From NCBI RefSeq assembly GCF_002272925.1, contig NZ_MLAR01000009.1, forward strand, positions 1-64,000: 64,000 bases of DNA, given 5' to 3'. The translations under genes and the position numbers were made by a program. The stretch comes from Helicobacter sp. 13S00401-1. Lineage in GTDB: Bacteria > Campylobacterota > Campylobacteria > Campylobacterales > Helicobacteraceae. The notes under the pieces are model-generated. The model made no database searches. It was not told where the DNA came from and saw only the letters and a program-made list of their open reading frames with translations. This document shows, one piece after another, positions 35,268 through 44,507 of this stretch; the first letter of the stretch is position 1, and each line of letters opens with the position of its first letter.

Positions 35268-35390
35268 ATTACTCCTTTCATTAAGTTGGTAATAGATATT
35301 ACTATTAAAAGAAAAGGGCTTTGATTGATTTAGCTCAATTATTAAATTTACATTATAATAAAAGCTTTTTAAGTACCTTAGGAGTTGGTG

Positions 35391-38258
35391 TTGGATAAAG
35401 TAAATGCATTAAACTACATAATGATAACTGGTGCTAGGGAAAACAACCTAAAAGATATAAGCTTAAATATACCTAAAAATGAGCTAGTAGTCTTAACTGG
35501 ACTTAGTGGAAGTGGTAAAAGCACTTTAGCCTTTGATACACTCTATGCAGAGGGACAAAGACGGTATATAGAATCTCTTTCAAGTTATGCTAGACAGTTT
35601 TTAGACCGTATAGCAAAGCCTGATGTAGATCAGATAACTGGCCTTATGCCAAGTATAGCCATAGATCAAAAAACTACTTCTAAAAACCCTAGAAGTACAG
35701 TTGGAACTATCACAGAGATCTATGACTACTTAAGGCTTTTGTACGCTAGAGTAGGGGAGCAACACTGCCATATCTGTGGTAGAAAGATAACTTCGATGAA
35801 TGCAAGCGATATCATAAATGAAGTCTTAAAGCTTAAAAAAGATTCTAAACTAATAATCTATGCGCCCTTAGTTAAAGAAAAAAAGGGCACTTTTAGCGAT
35901 AAGTTAGAAGACTTACGTCAAAAAGGCTATATAAGGGTTAGTATAGATGGTGTTACTACAAGACTAGATGAAGAGATAAATCTTTCTAAAACTAAAAAGC
36001 ACACTATAAAAGCCATCATAGATAGAGTGACTTTAAATGAAGACAACAGAACTCGTATAGCACAAGCCATAGAAAGTGCTTTAAAAATCGCTTATGGCGA
36101 AGTGGAGATTGAGGTAAATGAAGGAGAAGATTCTAAAGAATCTAAAGAGCTTCAAAATCCAGAAGATAAAGAAAGCGCTAAAAAAGTAGATTCTAAAAAG
36201 CTACTTCACTTTAGCCAGCACCTTGCTTGCTTTCATTGTAAAGTAAGCTTTGAAGAGTTAGAGCCACTAAGCTTTAGTTTTAACTCTCCAAAGGGTGCTT
36301 GTCCTGCTTGTAATGGCTTAGGTATGAACTACGCTTTAGATATAAATAAGATTTTAAATAAAGACTTGCCTTTAACAAAGGGTGGCTTAAAGCTAATCTT
36401 TGGGTTTAATAAAAGCTACTACTTACAGATGTTTTTAGGCTTTTGCAAGGCTTATAAGATAAGTCCAGAATCTACTTTTAATGAGCTCGATAAAGCCACT
36501 CAAGATGATCTTTTATATGGTGGAAGTATCAATATAAAAGTACTTTGGCATGGAAGGGAAAATGAGATTCCATGGCGCGGGGTTATAAAGATAGCACTTG
36601 AGATATTAAAAAATGAAGCAAGTGAATATATGAGTGAAAAAACTTGCAAAGTTTGTAATGGCAACAGACTAAAAGCAGAATCTTTAAGTGTGCAAGTAAG
36701 TAAAAAAACTATAGCTGATATCATCAACATGCCTATTGAGCAGTGCTATGAGTTTTTTAAAACAGTGGCAAACTTTGAGTATCTAACTCAAAAACAACAT
36801 CAAATCATAGATTTAGTTTTAAAAGAGATAAAAGAAAGACTATTTTTTCTAGAAGATGTAGGCTTAGGTTATCTTACTTTAAGGCGCGATGCTAAGACTA
36901 TAAGTGGTGGAGAAGCCCAACGTATAAGGATAGCCTCACAGATTGGCAGTGGATTAACTGGCGTTATGTATGTGCTTGATGAACCTAGTATAGGTCTTCA
37001 TGAAAAAGATACCTTAAAGCTTATAAAAACGCTAATTAATCTAAAAGAAAAAGGCAACACTGTTATAGTTGTAGAACACGATAAAGAGACTATTTTGCAT
37101 GCTGATTATGTAGTTGATATAGGTCCTGGAGCTGGGGTAAATGGCGGGGAGATAGTTTTTGCAGGCACTGTAAAAGAGCTACTTAAAAGTGATACCTTAA
37201 GTGCACAGTATCTAAATGGCACTAAAAAAATTGAATATCACTTCAATAGACCTCAAGAAAAGTGGCTAGAGATTAGCAATGTAAATATTAATAATATTAA
37301 AAATCTAAGTGTGAAAATCCCACTTTGTAACTTTGTATGTGTCACTGGCGTTAGTGGAAGTGGGAAAAGCTCACTTATCTTACATACCCTTTTGCCTGTA
37401 GCAAAAGAGCTACTTAACCACGCTAGAAAGATAGAAAGTGTTAATGGCGTGAGCATTAAAGGCTTAGAAGAGCTAGATAAAGTTATCTATCTAGACCAAA
37501 GCCCTATTGGTAGAACTCCAAGGTCTAACCCTGCTACTTACACAGGCCTTATGGATGATATAAGAGTGCTTTTTAGTGAAACTAAGGAATCTAAACTTAG
37601 AGGCTACTCAGTAGGGCGTTTTAGCTTTAACGTTAAAGGTGGGAGATGTGAAAAGTGCAGTGGAGAAGGTGAGATAAAAATAGAAATGCACTTTTTACCA
37701 GATGTCTTAGTGACTTGTGATGAGTGCAAGGGCGCAAGGTATAACGCCCAAACTTTAGAGGTCTTATACAAGGGTAAAAATATAGCTGAAGTCTTAAACA
37801 TGAGTGTGGATGAAGCAAGTCTCTTTTTTGAAAAGATTCCAAAGCTTGCAAGTCGCCTTAAAACCCTGCAAGATGTGGGCTTAGGCTATATCACGTTAGG
37901 ACAAAATGCTCTAACTTTAAGTGGAGGAGAAGCCCAGCGTATAAAACTAGCAAAAGAGCTAAGTCGTAAAGATACAGGCAAAACTCTTTATGTCTTAGAT
38001 GAGCCTACTACTGGCCTTCACTTTGCAGATATAGATAAGCTAGTACACGTGCTTCACCACCTTGTAAGTTTAGGTAACTCAGTTATCGTTATAGAACACA
38101 ATCTTGATGTGATAAAAAATGCAGACTATATAATAGATATGGGCCCTCTTGGTGGTAATAAGGGCGGAGAAGTTATAGCTACAGGCACGCCAAAAGAAGT
38201 AGCCAAAGTTAAAAAAAGCTTTACAGGTGAGTTTTTGAAAAAAGAACTATTGCAATAA
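35391..38258 (+). CDS. uvrA: UvrABC system protein A
   Basis: DNA damage sensor of nucleotide excision repair; loads UvrB at lesions. Two ABC ATPase modules are complete: GLSGSGKST and GVSGSGKSS Walker A motifs, two ISGGEAQRIRIA / LSGGEAQRIKLA signatures and two VLDEP Walker B motifs. Zinc-binding modules are CHICG, CFHC..CPAC and CEKC..CDEC. The start is uncertain: AGGAG (35380-35384) is followed by TTG, GTG and TTG in frame; TTG 35391 has the best spacing, giving 955 residues. The channel gene follows after 15 nt. 35268-35390 is the divergent promoter gap. Confidence 0.96.
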   Translation: MDKVNALNYIMITGARENNLKDISLNIPKNELVVLTGLSGSGKSTLAFDTLYAEGQRRYIESLSSYARQFLDRIAKPDVDQITGLMPSIAIDQKTTSKNPRSTVGTITEIYDYLRLLYARVGEQHCHICGRKITSMNASDIINEVLKLKKDSKLIIYAPLVKEKKGTFSDKLEDLRQKGYIRVSIDGVTTRLDEEINLSKTKKHTIKAIIDRVTLNEDNRTRIAQAIESALKIAYGEVEIEVNEGEDSKESKELQNPEDKESAKKVDSKKLLHFSQHLACFHCKVSFEELEPLSFSFNSPKGACPACNGLGMNYALDINKILNKDLPLTKGGLKLIFGFNKSYYLQMFLGFCKAYKISPESTFNELDKATQDDLLYGGSINIKVLWHGRENEIPWRGVIKIALEILKNEASEYMSEKTCKVCNGNRLKAESLSVQVSKKTIADIINMPIEQCYEFFKTVANFEYLTQKQHQIIDLVLKEIKERLFFLEDVGLGYLTLRRDAKTISGGEAQRIRIASQIGSGLTGVMYVLDEPSIGLHEKDTLKLIKTLINLKEKGNTVIVVEHDKETILHADYVVDIGPGAGVNGGEIVFAGTVKELLKSDTLSAQYLNGTKKIEYHFNRPQEKWLEISNVNINNIKNLSVKIPLCNFVCVTGVSGSGKSSLILHTLLPVAKELLNHARKIESVNGVSIKGLEELDKVIYLDQSPIGRTPRSNPATYTGLMDDIRVLFSETKESKLRGYSVGRFSFNVKGGRCEKCSGEGEIKIEMHFLPDVLVTCDECKGARYNAQTLEVLYKGKNIAEVLNMSVDEASLFFEKIPKLASRLKTLQDVGLGYITLGQNALTLSGGEAQRIKLAKELSRKDTGKTLYVLDEPTTGLHFADIDKLVHVLHHLVSLGNSVIVIEHNLDVIKNADYIIDMGPLGGNKGGEVIATGTPKEVAKVKKSFTGEFLKKELLQ

Positions 38259-38273
38259 AAGACTTTTAAACTT

Positions 38274-39470
38274 ATGGAAAAACTAGCACATTTTATAGAA
38301 GTTATATACTCAACTAAAAGCTATAGCTATATCTTTTTAGTTATAGCTTGCATAGTCATAGCCTATGTATCGTTTTTTATCACTAGACGCTATCTTCTAA
38401 AGTATGTAAACTTTTTTGCTAGCAAAAAGCTTCCTTTTTGGGATGAGGAGTTTAGTAAGATAGGCTTTTTAAATAAGCTTAGCTACTTAGTGCCTGTTTT
38501 TGTAGTGAACTACTTTTTGCAATTTTTCCCTGACCAAGTGACAACACAACTTACAAAGTTTTTACTTTTTGTAACATTTATCATAGCTATTTTTATAATC
38601 AATACCTTTCTAGATGTCTTGCTTCATATCTATAACAGCTTAAGCATAGCTAAGATGCATGCTATAAAGGGTTATGTGCAGATAGTTAAGATACTAGTTT
38701 ATATAGCTTGCATCATCACAGGCACTTCTTTTTTAATAGGCATCTCGCCGGTTGGAATCTTAACTGGTATGGGAGCACTAAGCGCAGTATTACTTTTAAT
38801 ATTTAAAGACACCATACTTTCTTTTGTAGCCAGCCTTCAGATAAACGCCCATGATATCTTTAAAGTAGGGGACTGGATAGAAGTAAAAAGCCTAGGCGTT
38901 GATGGAGATGTTATAGATATCTCCTTGCACGCTGTTAAGGTCTCAAACTGGGATAAAACTATAGTTAACATCCCAACTCATAAGCTTTTAGAAGTAGGCG
39001 TTAAAAACTGGCGAGGTATGCGTGATAGTGGCGGAAGGCGTATAAAAAGACATATAAATATAGACTTTAACTCCATAAGATTCCTTACGCCTAAAGAGTT
39101 AGAAGCCTTGCAGCGTGTAAAACTACTAAAAGAGTATTTTGAAAGTAAAAAAGATATTATAGAAAGGCAAAGTCCAGATTCTATAGATTCTATAAACAAT
39201 AGGCAGCTTACTAACATTGGCACTTTTAGAATCTATATAAGGGAGTATCTAAAAAGCCTAGATACCGTGCATAAAGAAGGCTTTAGCTTTATGGTTAGGC
39301 AGCTTCAGCCAACTGAGACTGGGCTTCCTATAGAAGTGTATTGCTTTACTACTGATGTTAGATGGCCTATTTATGAAGAGATTCAAGCTGATATATTTGA
39401 TCATCTAATAGCAGCTAGCTCAAAGTTTCATCTAAAAATATTCCAAAATATAAGCGGTACTTTAAAATAG
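38274..39470 (+). CDS. YbdG-like mechanosensitive channel (MscS superfamily)
   Basis: Integral membrane protein of 398 residues with about five N-terminal helices, then the MscS pore/beta region (GILTGMGALSAVLLLIFKDTILSFVAS, VGDWIEVKSLGVDGDVIDIS) and a C-terminal part with the marks of the YbdG/MscM-like subgroup: SGGRRIKR and VRQLQPTETGLPIEVYCF. Such channels act as miniconductance osmotic valves or osmosensors. The ribosome-binding site before ATG 38274 is weak, and the gene starts 15 nt after uvrA, so coupled expression is likely. It is the second MscS-type gene in the window. Confidence 0.85.
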   Translation: MEKLAHFIEVIYSTKSYSYIFLVIACIVIAYVSFFITRRYLLKYVNFFASKKLPFWDEEFSKIGFLNKLSYLVPVFVVNYFLQFFPDQVTTQLTKFLLFVTFIIAIFIINTFLDVLLHIYNSLSIAKMHAIKGYVQIVKILVYIACIITGTSFLIGISPVGILTGMGALSAVLLLIFKDTILSFVASLQINAHDIFKVGDWIEVKSLGVDGDVIDISLHAVKVSNWDKTIVNIPTHKLLEVGVKNWRGMRDSGGRRIKRHINIDFNSIRFLTPKELEALQRVKLLKEYFESKKDIIERQSPDSIDSINNRQLTNIGTFRIYIREYLKSLDTVHKEGFSFMVRQLQPTETGLPIEVYCFTTDVRWPIYEEIQADIFDHLIAASSKFHLKIFQNISGTLK

Positions 39471-39582
39471 AACACAAAGTTTCTACCCAAATATTTAGCA
39501 AAGGCTTATTTTTTGATAGAATATAAGACTACTTCTAAGCACTTGCTTAAAAAGACAATCATATAAAAGGATTTGCACTAGT

Positions 39583-40770
39583 ATGGAGAAAATTTTAGAT
39601 ATCGTAGATGTTGTCGCTTATGAAAAGGGGCTTTCACCTACTTTAGTTACTGAAGCTATCAAGGCTTGTATGATAAAGATGGCAAAAGAGGAATTAGGAG
39701 AAGATGCAAACTTTAGGGTAGTAGAAGACAAAAATGAAAGAGATCTAAGACTAGTTCAGCAGATGAGTGTTTGTCTTGATGGTGAGTTTAATGAAGACTT
39801 AAAAGCCACTCACATACCTCTAAGTCAAGCTAAAGGCATAGCAGAGGATATAAAAGAACATGACACCTTAGAGTATGATATAAACGTAGATGTTATGGGT
39901 AGGGGAGCTATAAATAGAATCTATAGAGACATAGAGTTTCAACTTCAAAGCCTAATAGAAAATCAAATCTTAGATAAGTTTAAAACTAATATCAATAAAA
40001 TCATCTCAGGGCGCGTACTCTATGTAGATGCAAAGCAAAACACCTATGTAGAAATAGATGAGATGAGGGCTGTGCTTCCTCTTAAAAACCGTATAAAAGG
40101 TGAGAGTTTTAAAAAAGGGGATATGATAAAAGCCATACTAAAGTATGTAAATGTTAATAAAAATGGCATTAGCTTAGAGTTAAGCCGCACTACTCCAAAG
40201 TTTTTAGATGAGCTTTTAGCCCTAGAAGTGCCTGAGATTAAAGATGGTGAAGTAGTCATTTATAGAAGTGCAAGACTGCCAGGTGATAAGGCAAAAGTTG
40301 CACTTTACTCTAATAATCCACGCATTGATCCTATAGGCTCTACAGTTGGATCAAAAGGTGTACGGATAAATGCTGTAAGTCGTGAGTTAAATGGCGAAGT
40401 AATAGACTGCATAGAGTACTCTAACATAGCAGATATCTTTATAGCTAAGGCCCTAAGTCCAGCCCAAATAGTCTCTATAAAGACTGAAAAACCTAAAGAA
40501 GTGGTTATAGAAGAAACAAAAGTAGATACTAACTCTGATACTTTACTTCAAGAAACTGAAGTAGTAAGTGAGCGCCCACAAGCCTTTGTTAATATATTAA
40601 AGTCTCAAAAGTCAAAAGCCATAGGCAAAAATGGAGTAAATATAAGACTAGCTAGCATGATAACAGGCTATGACATAGTCTTAAATGAGCTAGAAACCAT
40701 AGAAGAACAAAAGGCTGAGAAAAAACTAGGACTTGAAGTCTTAGAATCCTTATTCAAAAAAGATAGTTAA
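39583..40770 (+). CDS. nusA: Transcription termination/antitermination factor NusA
   Basis: RNA-polymerase-binding factor controlling pausing and termination. The N-terminal domain (about 1-125) begins MEKILDIVDVVAYEKGL; an S1 domain (about 135-200, GRVLYVDAKQNTYVEI) is followed by two KH domains, with GSTVGSKGVRINAVSRELNGEVIDCIEY in KH1 and SKAIGKNGVNIRLASMITGYDI in KH2. The 395-residue length lacks the C-terminal acidic repeats of the E. coli protein, as is usual in Campylobacterota. AAAAGGATT lies 12 nt before ATG, and TATAAG in the 112-nt gap before it is a possible -10. uup follows with no gap. Confidence 0.93.
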   Translation: MEKILDIVDVVAYEKGLSPTLVTEAIKACMIKMAKEELGEDANFRVVEDKNERDLRLVQQMSVCLDGEFNEDLKATHIPLSQAKGIAEDIKEHDTLEYDINVDVMGRGAINRIYRDIEFQLQSLIENQILDKFKTNINKIISGRVLYVDAKQNTYVEIDEMRAVLPLKNRIKGESFKKGDMIKAILKYVNVNKNGISLELSRTTPKFLDELLALEVPEIKDGEVVIYRSARLPGDKAKVALYSNNPRIDPIGSTVGSKGVRINAVSRELNGEVIDCIEYSNIADIFIAKALSPAQIVSIKTEKPKEVVIEETKVDTNSDTLLQETEVVSERPQAFVNILKSQKSKAIGKNGVNIRLASMITGYDIVLNELETIEEQKAEKKLGLEVLESLFKKDS

Positions 40771-42726
40771 TTGTTGCTAAGCCTTCAAACTGCCAGCAAA
40801 CGTTTTGGGTTAAAAAACATCTTTGATAAGATAAATCTAACTATTAATGAAAATGAACGCATTTTCTTAATAGGCAAAAACGGCAGCGGAAAAAGCACGC
40901 TTTTAAAAGTGATAAATGGCGAGCTTGAACTTGATAGTGGCAAGCGTATATTAAAACAAGGCCTTGATATCTTGATGTTAAATCAAGAATCTAACTTTAG
41001 TGCTACTCAAACAGTTAGTGAAGTGCTAAAAGATTCCATGCGCGAGCTGTTAGATGCCCATCTTAGGTTAAGTGAGATAACAAAGGATGCTAACTTCCAT
41101 AATGATAAAGCCTTAAGCGAGGAATATAATCACATACATAACTTGTTAGATAGGCAAGATGCGTGGGACTTAGAATCTAAAGTAAGTGAGTTAATAAGAC
41201 ACTTTAATCTAGAAAGTCTAAAAGATAGACTAGTTATAAGCCTTAGTGGAGGAGAGCAAAAACGCGTTAGTCTAGCTTGTGTTTTACTAAAAGGGGCTGA
41301 TTTATTAATCTTAGATGAGCCAACTAACCATCTTGATGTAGAGATGCTATCTTTTTTAGAATCTATGCTGGTGCGTTTAAAGTGCTCTATGTTAATAATT
41401 AGCCATGATAGATACTTTATAGATAAGGTTGCAACTAATATTATAGAGCTTGATAATGCAAAATTAACATCTTTTAAAGGCAACTATGAAGACTATTTAC
41501 AAGCAAAACAAACTATGCTTGATAATCTAAATAAAGAGCATTTAGCCCTAAAAAAGATTCTAAAAAGTGAAGAAGAGTGGCTGCGTGCTGGCGTTAAAGC
41601 AAGACTTAAAAGAAATGAAGGCAGAAAACAAAGGGTCTTAGAGCTAAGAGATAAGGTTAAAAAAATGCCAAGCCTTGCAAAAAGCATGATGCTAAGTCTT
41701 GAATCTAACGTATCAGCCCCACCAAAAAACAGTAAAAAGATGCTTTTTGAGCTAGATGATGTCAACTTAAAAGTAGGTGAAAAAACGCTAATTAGCAATC
41801 TTAATATACGCATAACGCAAGGTGGCCGCCTAGGTATAGTAGGGCGTAATGGAAGCGGGAAGACTAGCCTTTTAAGGATGTTGCTTACTGGTAAAGACTA
41901 TGAAGGCAACAAGGTAAAGGGCTTAAAAATAGGGGACTTTAAGATAGGCTACTATGAACAACATAAAAATACGCTAGATCTAAAAAAAACTATTTTAGAG
42001 ACCTTTTGTCCAAATGGCGGGGATAGGGTGCAAGTTAATGGCAAAGATATGCACGTTTATGGCTACTTGAAAAGCTTTCTTTTTGATAAAGACTTACTAA
42101 CTCAAAGCCTTGATACGCTTAGTGGAGGTGAAAAAACGCGCGTTGCCCTAGCCTTGCTTTTAGCTCAAGAATATGACTGTTTAATCTTAGATGAACCAAC
42201 TAATGATCTTGATATCGCAACTATTAATATTTTAGAGCGCTTTTTAAGTGAGCTAAGTTGTGCTTTAATCTTTGTAAGCCACGATAGGTATTTTAATGAC
42301 AAGTTAGCTGAGAGGCTTTTAGTATTAGAAGATGATGGGTACTTTATAACAAGTGCTAGTTATACTGAAGTTTTAGAGCATAAGAATATGATACTAGAAG
42401 CTAAGGCTTTAGAAGCTAAAACAGATTCTAAAAATATAGAATCTAAAAGTATGGATTTTAAGAGCGAAGATTTTAAACACACAAAGCCTAATGAAGAAGC
42501 TAAAAAGCCAAAGCTTAGTTATAAGATTAATTTAGAGTATGAAAGATTGCCTAGTGAGATAGCAGAATTAGAAGTTTTTGTAAAAGAGCTAGAAAGGCGC
42601 CTTGGGGATCCTAAAGAGTATCAAAAATATGGCATAGACGCTTTGAGTAAGGAGCTAGCTTATAATAAAGAGCTTTTAGATTCTAAACTTATACGCTACT
42701 TTGAAATAGAAGATATGATGAAATAG
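40771..42726 (+). CDS. uup: ABC-F family ATPase (Uup type)
   Basis: Soluble ABC-F protein of 651 residues with two ABC domains: Walker A GKNGSGKS (35-42) and GRNGSGKT, signatures LSGGEQKR and LSGGEKTR, Walker B LLILDEPTNHLD and LILDEPTNDLD. The linker between the domains is short, and a charged, coiled-coil C-terminal domain (about 585-651, YERLPSEIAELEVFVKELERRLGD) marks the Uup branch, which acts on branched DNA or ribosomes. Start codon TTG at 40771 directly follows the nusA stop; a second TTG is at 40774. Shine-Dalgarno is weak, so coupling with nusA is likely. A hairpin follows. Confidence 0.85.
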   Translation: MLLSLQTASKRFGLKNIFDKINLTINENERIFLIGKNGSGKSTLLKVINGELELDSGKRILKQGLDILMLNQESNFSATQTVSEVLKDSMRELLDAHLRLSEITKDANFHNDKALSEEYNHIHNLLDRQDAWDLESKVSELIRHFNLESLKDRLVISLSGGEQKRVSLACVLLKGADLLILDEPTNHLDVEMLSFLESMLVRLKCSMLIISHDRYFIDKVATNIIELDNAKLTSFKGNYEDYLQAKQTMLDNLNKEHLALKKILKSEEEWLRAGVKARLKRNEGRKQRVLELRDKVKKMPSLAKSMMLSLESNVSAPPKNSKKMLFELDDVNLKVGEKTLISNLNIRITQGGRLGIVGRNGSGKTSLLRMLLTGKDYEGNKVKGLKIGDFKIGYYEQHKNTLDLKKTILETFCPNGGDRVQVNGKDMHVYGYLKSFLFDKDLLTQSLDTLSGGEKTRVALALLLAQEYDCLILDEPTNDLDIATINILERFLSELSCALIFVSHDRYFNDKLAERLLVLEDDGYFITSASYTEVLEHKNMILEAKALEAKTDSKNIESKSMDFKSEDFKHTKPNEEAKKPKLSYKINLEYERLPSEIAELEVFVKELERRLGDPKEYQKYGIDALSKELAYNKELLDSKLIRYFEIEDMMK

Positions 42727-42728
42727 CT

Positions 42729-42761
42729 ATCTAGGGCAAAAACCTTGCTAAGGCCCTAGAT
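42729..42761 (+). terminator. Hairpin after uup
   Basis: ATCTAGGGC (42729-42737) pairs with GCCCTAGAT (42753-42761), and CCTT-GCT-AAGG forms an alternative inner stem. It begins 2 nt after the uup stop and is followed by CTTAAAAATAAAATT. It is a probable terminator with a weak tail. The rest of the gap to 42967 has an ACTTAAGTTAA stretch and no gene. Confidence 0.65.
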
Positions 42762-42967
42762 CTTAAAAATAAAATTATAAATGTAGAAAACCTTTGTTTT
42801 CACCACTTTTTATTTTTTACCCTACGCCCTTTCTATAGGCCTTTTTAAGCTCTAATTACCACTTAAGTTAAATCTACCTTTATATGCACGATCAAAAAGC
42901 TAACAAATCTACACAATTTTATAAGATAATAAACCTTCAACCACTAACCACCACGCAAGGATGCTTT

Positions 42968-43483
42968 ATGCGACGAAGAGATAGAGAGATAACAAACTTT
43001 AAAGATGTATTTGAGATTTTAAAGCTAAATGACATCGTTAGGCTAGGACTTATAGATAATGATGGTTTAGCTTACATCTTGCCTTTAAACTTTGGTTATG
43101 AGAATAACGATGGACAGTTACGCCTTTACTGCCACAGTAGTAATGAAGGGAAAAAGATAGAACTTATAAAAAAGCAAGACCTAGTTAGTTTTGAGATGGA
43201 TAGAAAGCACAGTCTTATAACTGGAAAAGTAGCTTGTGACTACTCTTTTGCCTATCAAAGCATCATGGGCAAAGGAAGGCTTAGCTTTGTAGAAGATGAG
43301 ATAGAAAAACTTCATGCACTAAAACTACTTATGGCACATTATGCCCCTTTAAGCTCTAATGCAAACGATAAAAATAAAAATAATCAAGATGAATGGGAGT
43401 TTAAAGAGGCTTCACTTGCAAGGGTTGTTCTTATAAGGCTTGATATTACTACTTGGAGTTGTAAGGAGCATTTATCTATATAA
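42968..43483 (+). CDS. NimA-like flavin-binding protein (PNPOx fold)
   Basis: Protein of 171 residues of the pyridoxamine-phosphate-oxidase-like split-barrel fold. ATG 42968 (MRRRDREITN) is chosen as AAGGATG precedes it. HSSNEGKKIELIKKQDLVSFEMD and CDYSFAYQSIMGKGRLSFVED are the diagnostic blocks of the NimA group, whose members bind flavin or haem and some of which confer resistance to 5-nitroimidazoles such as metronidazole. The presence of this fold does not show resistance. An asparagine/lysine-rich insert (NANDKNKNNQD) is near residue 140. It is a single gene with hairpins behind it. Confidence 0.8.
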   Translation: MRRRDREITNFKDVFEILKLNDIVRLGLIDNDGLAYILPLNFGYENNDGQLRLYCHSSNEGKKIELIKKQDLVSFEMDRKHSLITGKVACDYSFAYQSIMGKGRLSFVEDEIEKLHALKLLMAHYAPLSSNANDKNKNNQDEWEFKEASLARVVLIRLDITTWSCKEHLSI

Positions 43484-43490
43484 AGTTTTA

Positions 43491-43513
43491 TTTATTCACT
43501 AAAAGTGAATAAA
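43491..43513. terminator. Hairpin after the NimA-like gene
   Basis: TTTATTCACT (43491-43500), loop AAA, AGTGAATAAA (43504-43513): perfect 10-bp stem starting 7 nt after the stop codon. The plus strand continues TAAAAAAAATA, so the U tract is on the other strand. It is the first of three hairpins in the 43484-43646 gap between convergent genes. Confidence 0.6.
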
Positions 43514-43528
43514 TAAAAAAAATATAGT

Positions 43529-43552
43529 TTTATAGAATCTAGATTCTATAAA
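43529..43552. repeat. 24-nt perfect palindrome containing the AGAATCTAGATTCT core
   Basis: The sequence around TAGAATCTAGATTCTA reads the same on both strands across 43529-43552, with no loop. It joins two head-to-head copies of the motif that is frequent throughout the window. It stands between two other hairpins and two convergent genes. Confidence 0.75.
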
Positions 43553-43598
43553 TAAGTTTTAATAAAAGCTACTTTCCTATCCTAGTATCCCCCCTACT

Positions 43599-43630
43599 CT
43601 ACATAGCTTTAAGTTTATAAAGCTATGTAG
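43599..43630 (-). terminator. Hairpin downstream of ribF
   Basis: CTACATAGCTTTA (43599-43611) pairs perfectly with TAAAGCTATGTAG (43618-43630) around a 6-nt loop, 16 nt past the ribF stop on the minus strand. Its plus-strand side is followed by TAGTCTTTT. It probably ends one or both convergent transcripts. Confidence 0.65.
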
Positions 43631-43646
43631 TAGTCTTTTAAAAAGA

Positions 43647-44507
43647 TTAAAGCTCACATGTTTTTAAAGCCTTTTTGGCATTAAGTATATCCTTGCTTAT
43701 TTGCTTTTTTAACTCATCTAAATTTTTATACTTTTTATTAGCTCGAAGATACTTTATAAAACCTATTTTTATATGACCACTAACTTTAGGAGGAGTGCAG
43801 TCTATAAGATGGGTTTCTATACAAAACATATTATCAGTGCTTACTCTATGACCTATAAAACTTACACTTTCATAGACCTTATTACCTATATAGGTTAAAG
43901 TAGCATAAACACCATGCAAAGGGACTATATATAAGACATTACGCATATTAATGGTTGGATAAAGCTCTTTTTTGCCAAGCCCTTGACCCTTTATAACCTT
44001 ACCACTTATCTCATAAACTCTACCTAACATCTTATTAGCCACATCTACATTGCCATTTGTTATTAGGCTTCTTATAAGAGAGGTATGAAGTGTCAAACCC
44101 TTATAGTTTTGTCTATCTAAAACTTTTAGCTTTATTTTAGGATAAGAAGTATCTAGTATCTCTTTTAAGTCTATAACACTACAAGATTTACCCTGGCCAA
44201 AAGTAAAGTCATAGCCCACTACTATGAGTTCTAGATTAGGAAGGTGGCTAACTAGTAGTTTTATAAACTCTTCTCCACTTAAATGTTTTATGCACTCTAG
44301 TCTAATCTTAAATACAGGTAGTGGTGAGTACTTAGCCCTATCTTTAAAAGGAAGCAAAAGTGGTAGTGTGTAAGAGCTAATGCTAAGTATGCAGCCTTGC
44401 TTTCCCAGGTAGGAAAAAAGCTTCATATGCGCCATATGCAAGGAGTCAAACTTCCCTATGGCGACACTTTTATAAGGGAGATGACTTGAAGCTAAAAAGC
44501 TTTTCAT
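43647..44507 (-). CDS. ribF: Bifunctional riboflavin kinase / FAD synthetase
   Basis: Makes FMN and FAD from riboflavin. The N-terminal FAD synthetase half has GKFDSLHMAH (18-27; GxFDGxHxGH family motif with a Ser for Gly) and VVGYDFTFG, with SLIRSLI as the late nucleotidyltransferase motif. The C-terminal kinase half has GKVIKGQGLGKKELYPTIN (about 168-186) and HGVYAT, and the ETHLID stretch with catalytic Glu. At 286 residues it is a little short. Its ATG overlaps the stop of the flagellin-like gene by one base (TGATG), so the two are translationally coupled. Confidence 0.88.
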   Translation of the reverse strand: MKSFLASSHLPYKSVAIGKFDSLHMAHMKLFSYLGKQGCILSISSYTLPLLLPFKDRAKYSPLPVFKIRLECIKHLSGEEFIKLLVSHLPNLELIVVGYDFTFGQGKSCSVIDLKEILDTSYPKIKLKVLDRQNYKGLTLHTSLIRSLITNGNVDVANKMLGRVYEISGKVIKGQGLGKKELYPTINMRNVLYIVPLHGVYATLTYIGNKVYESVSFIGHRVSTDNMFCIETHLIDCTPPKVSGHIKIGFIKYLRANKKYKNLDELKKQISKDILNAKKALKTCEL

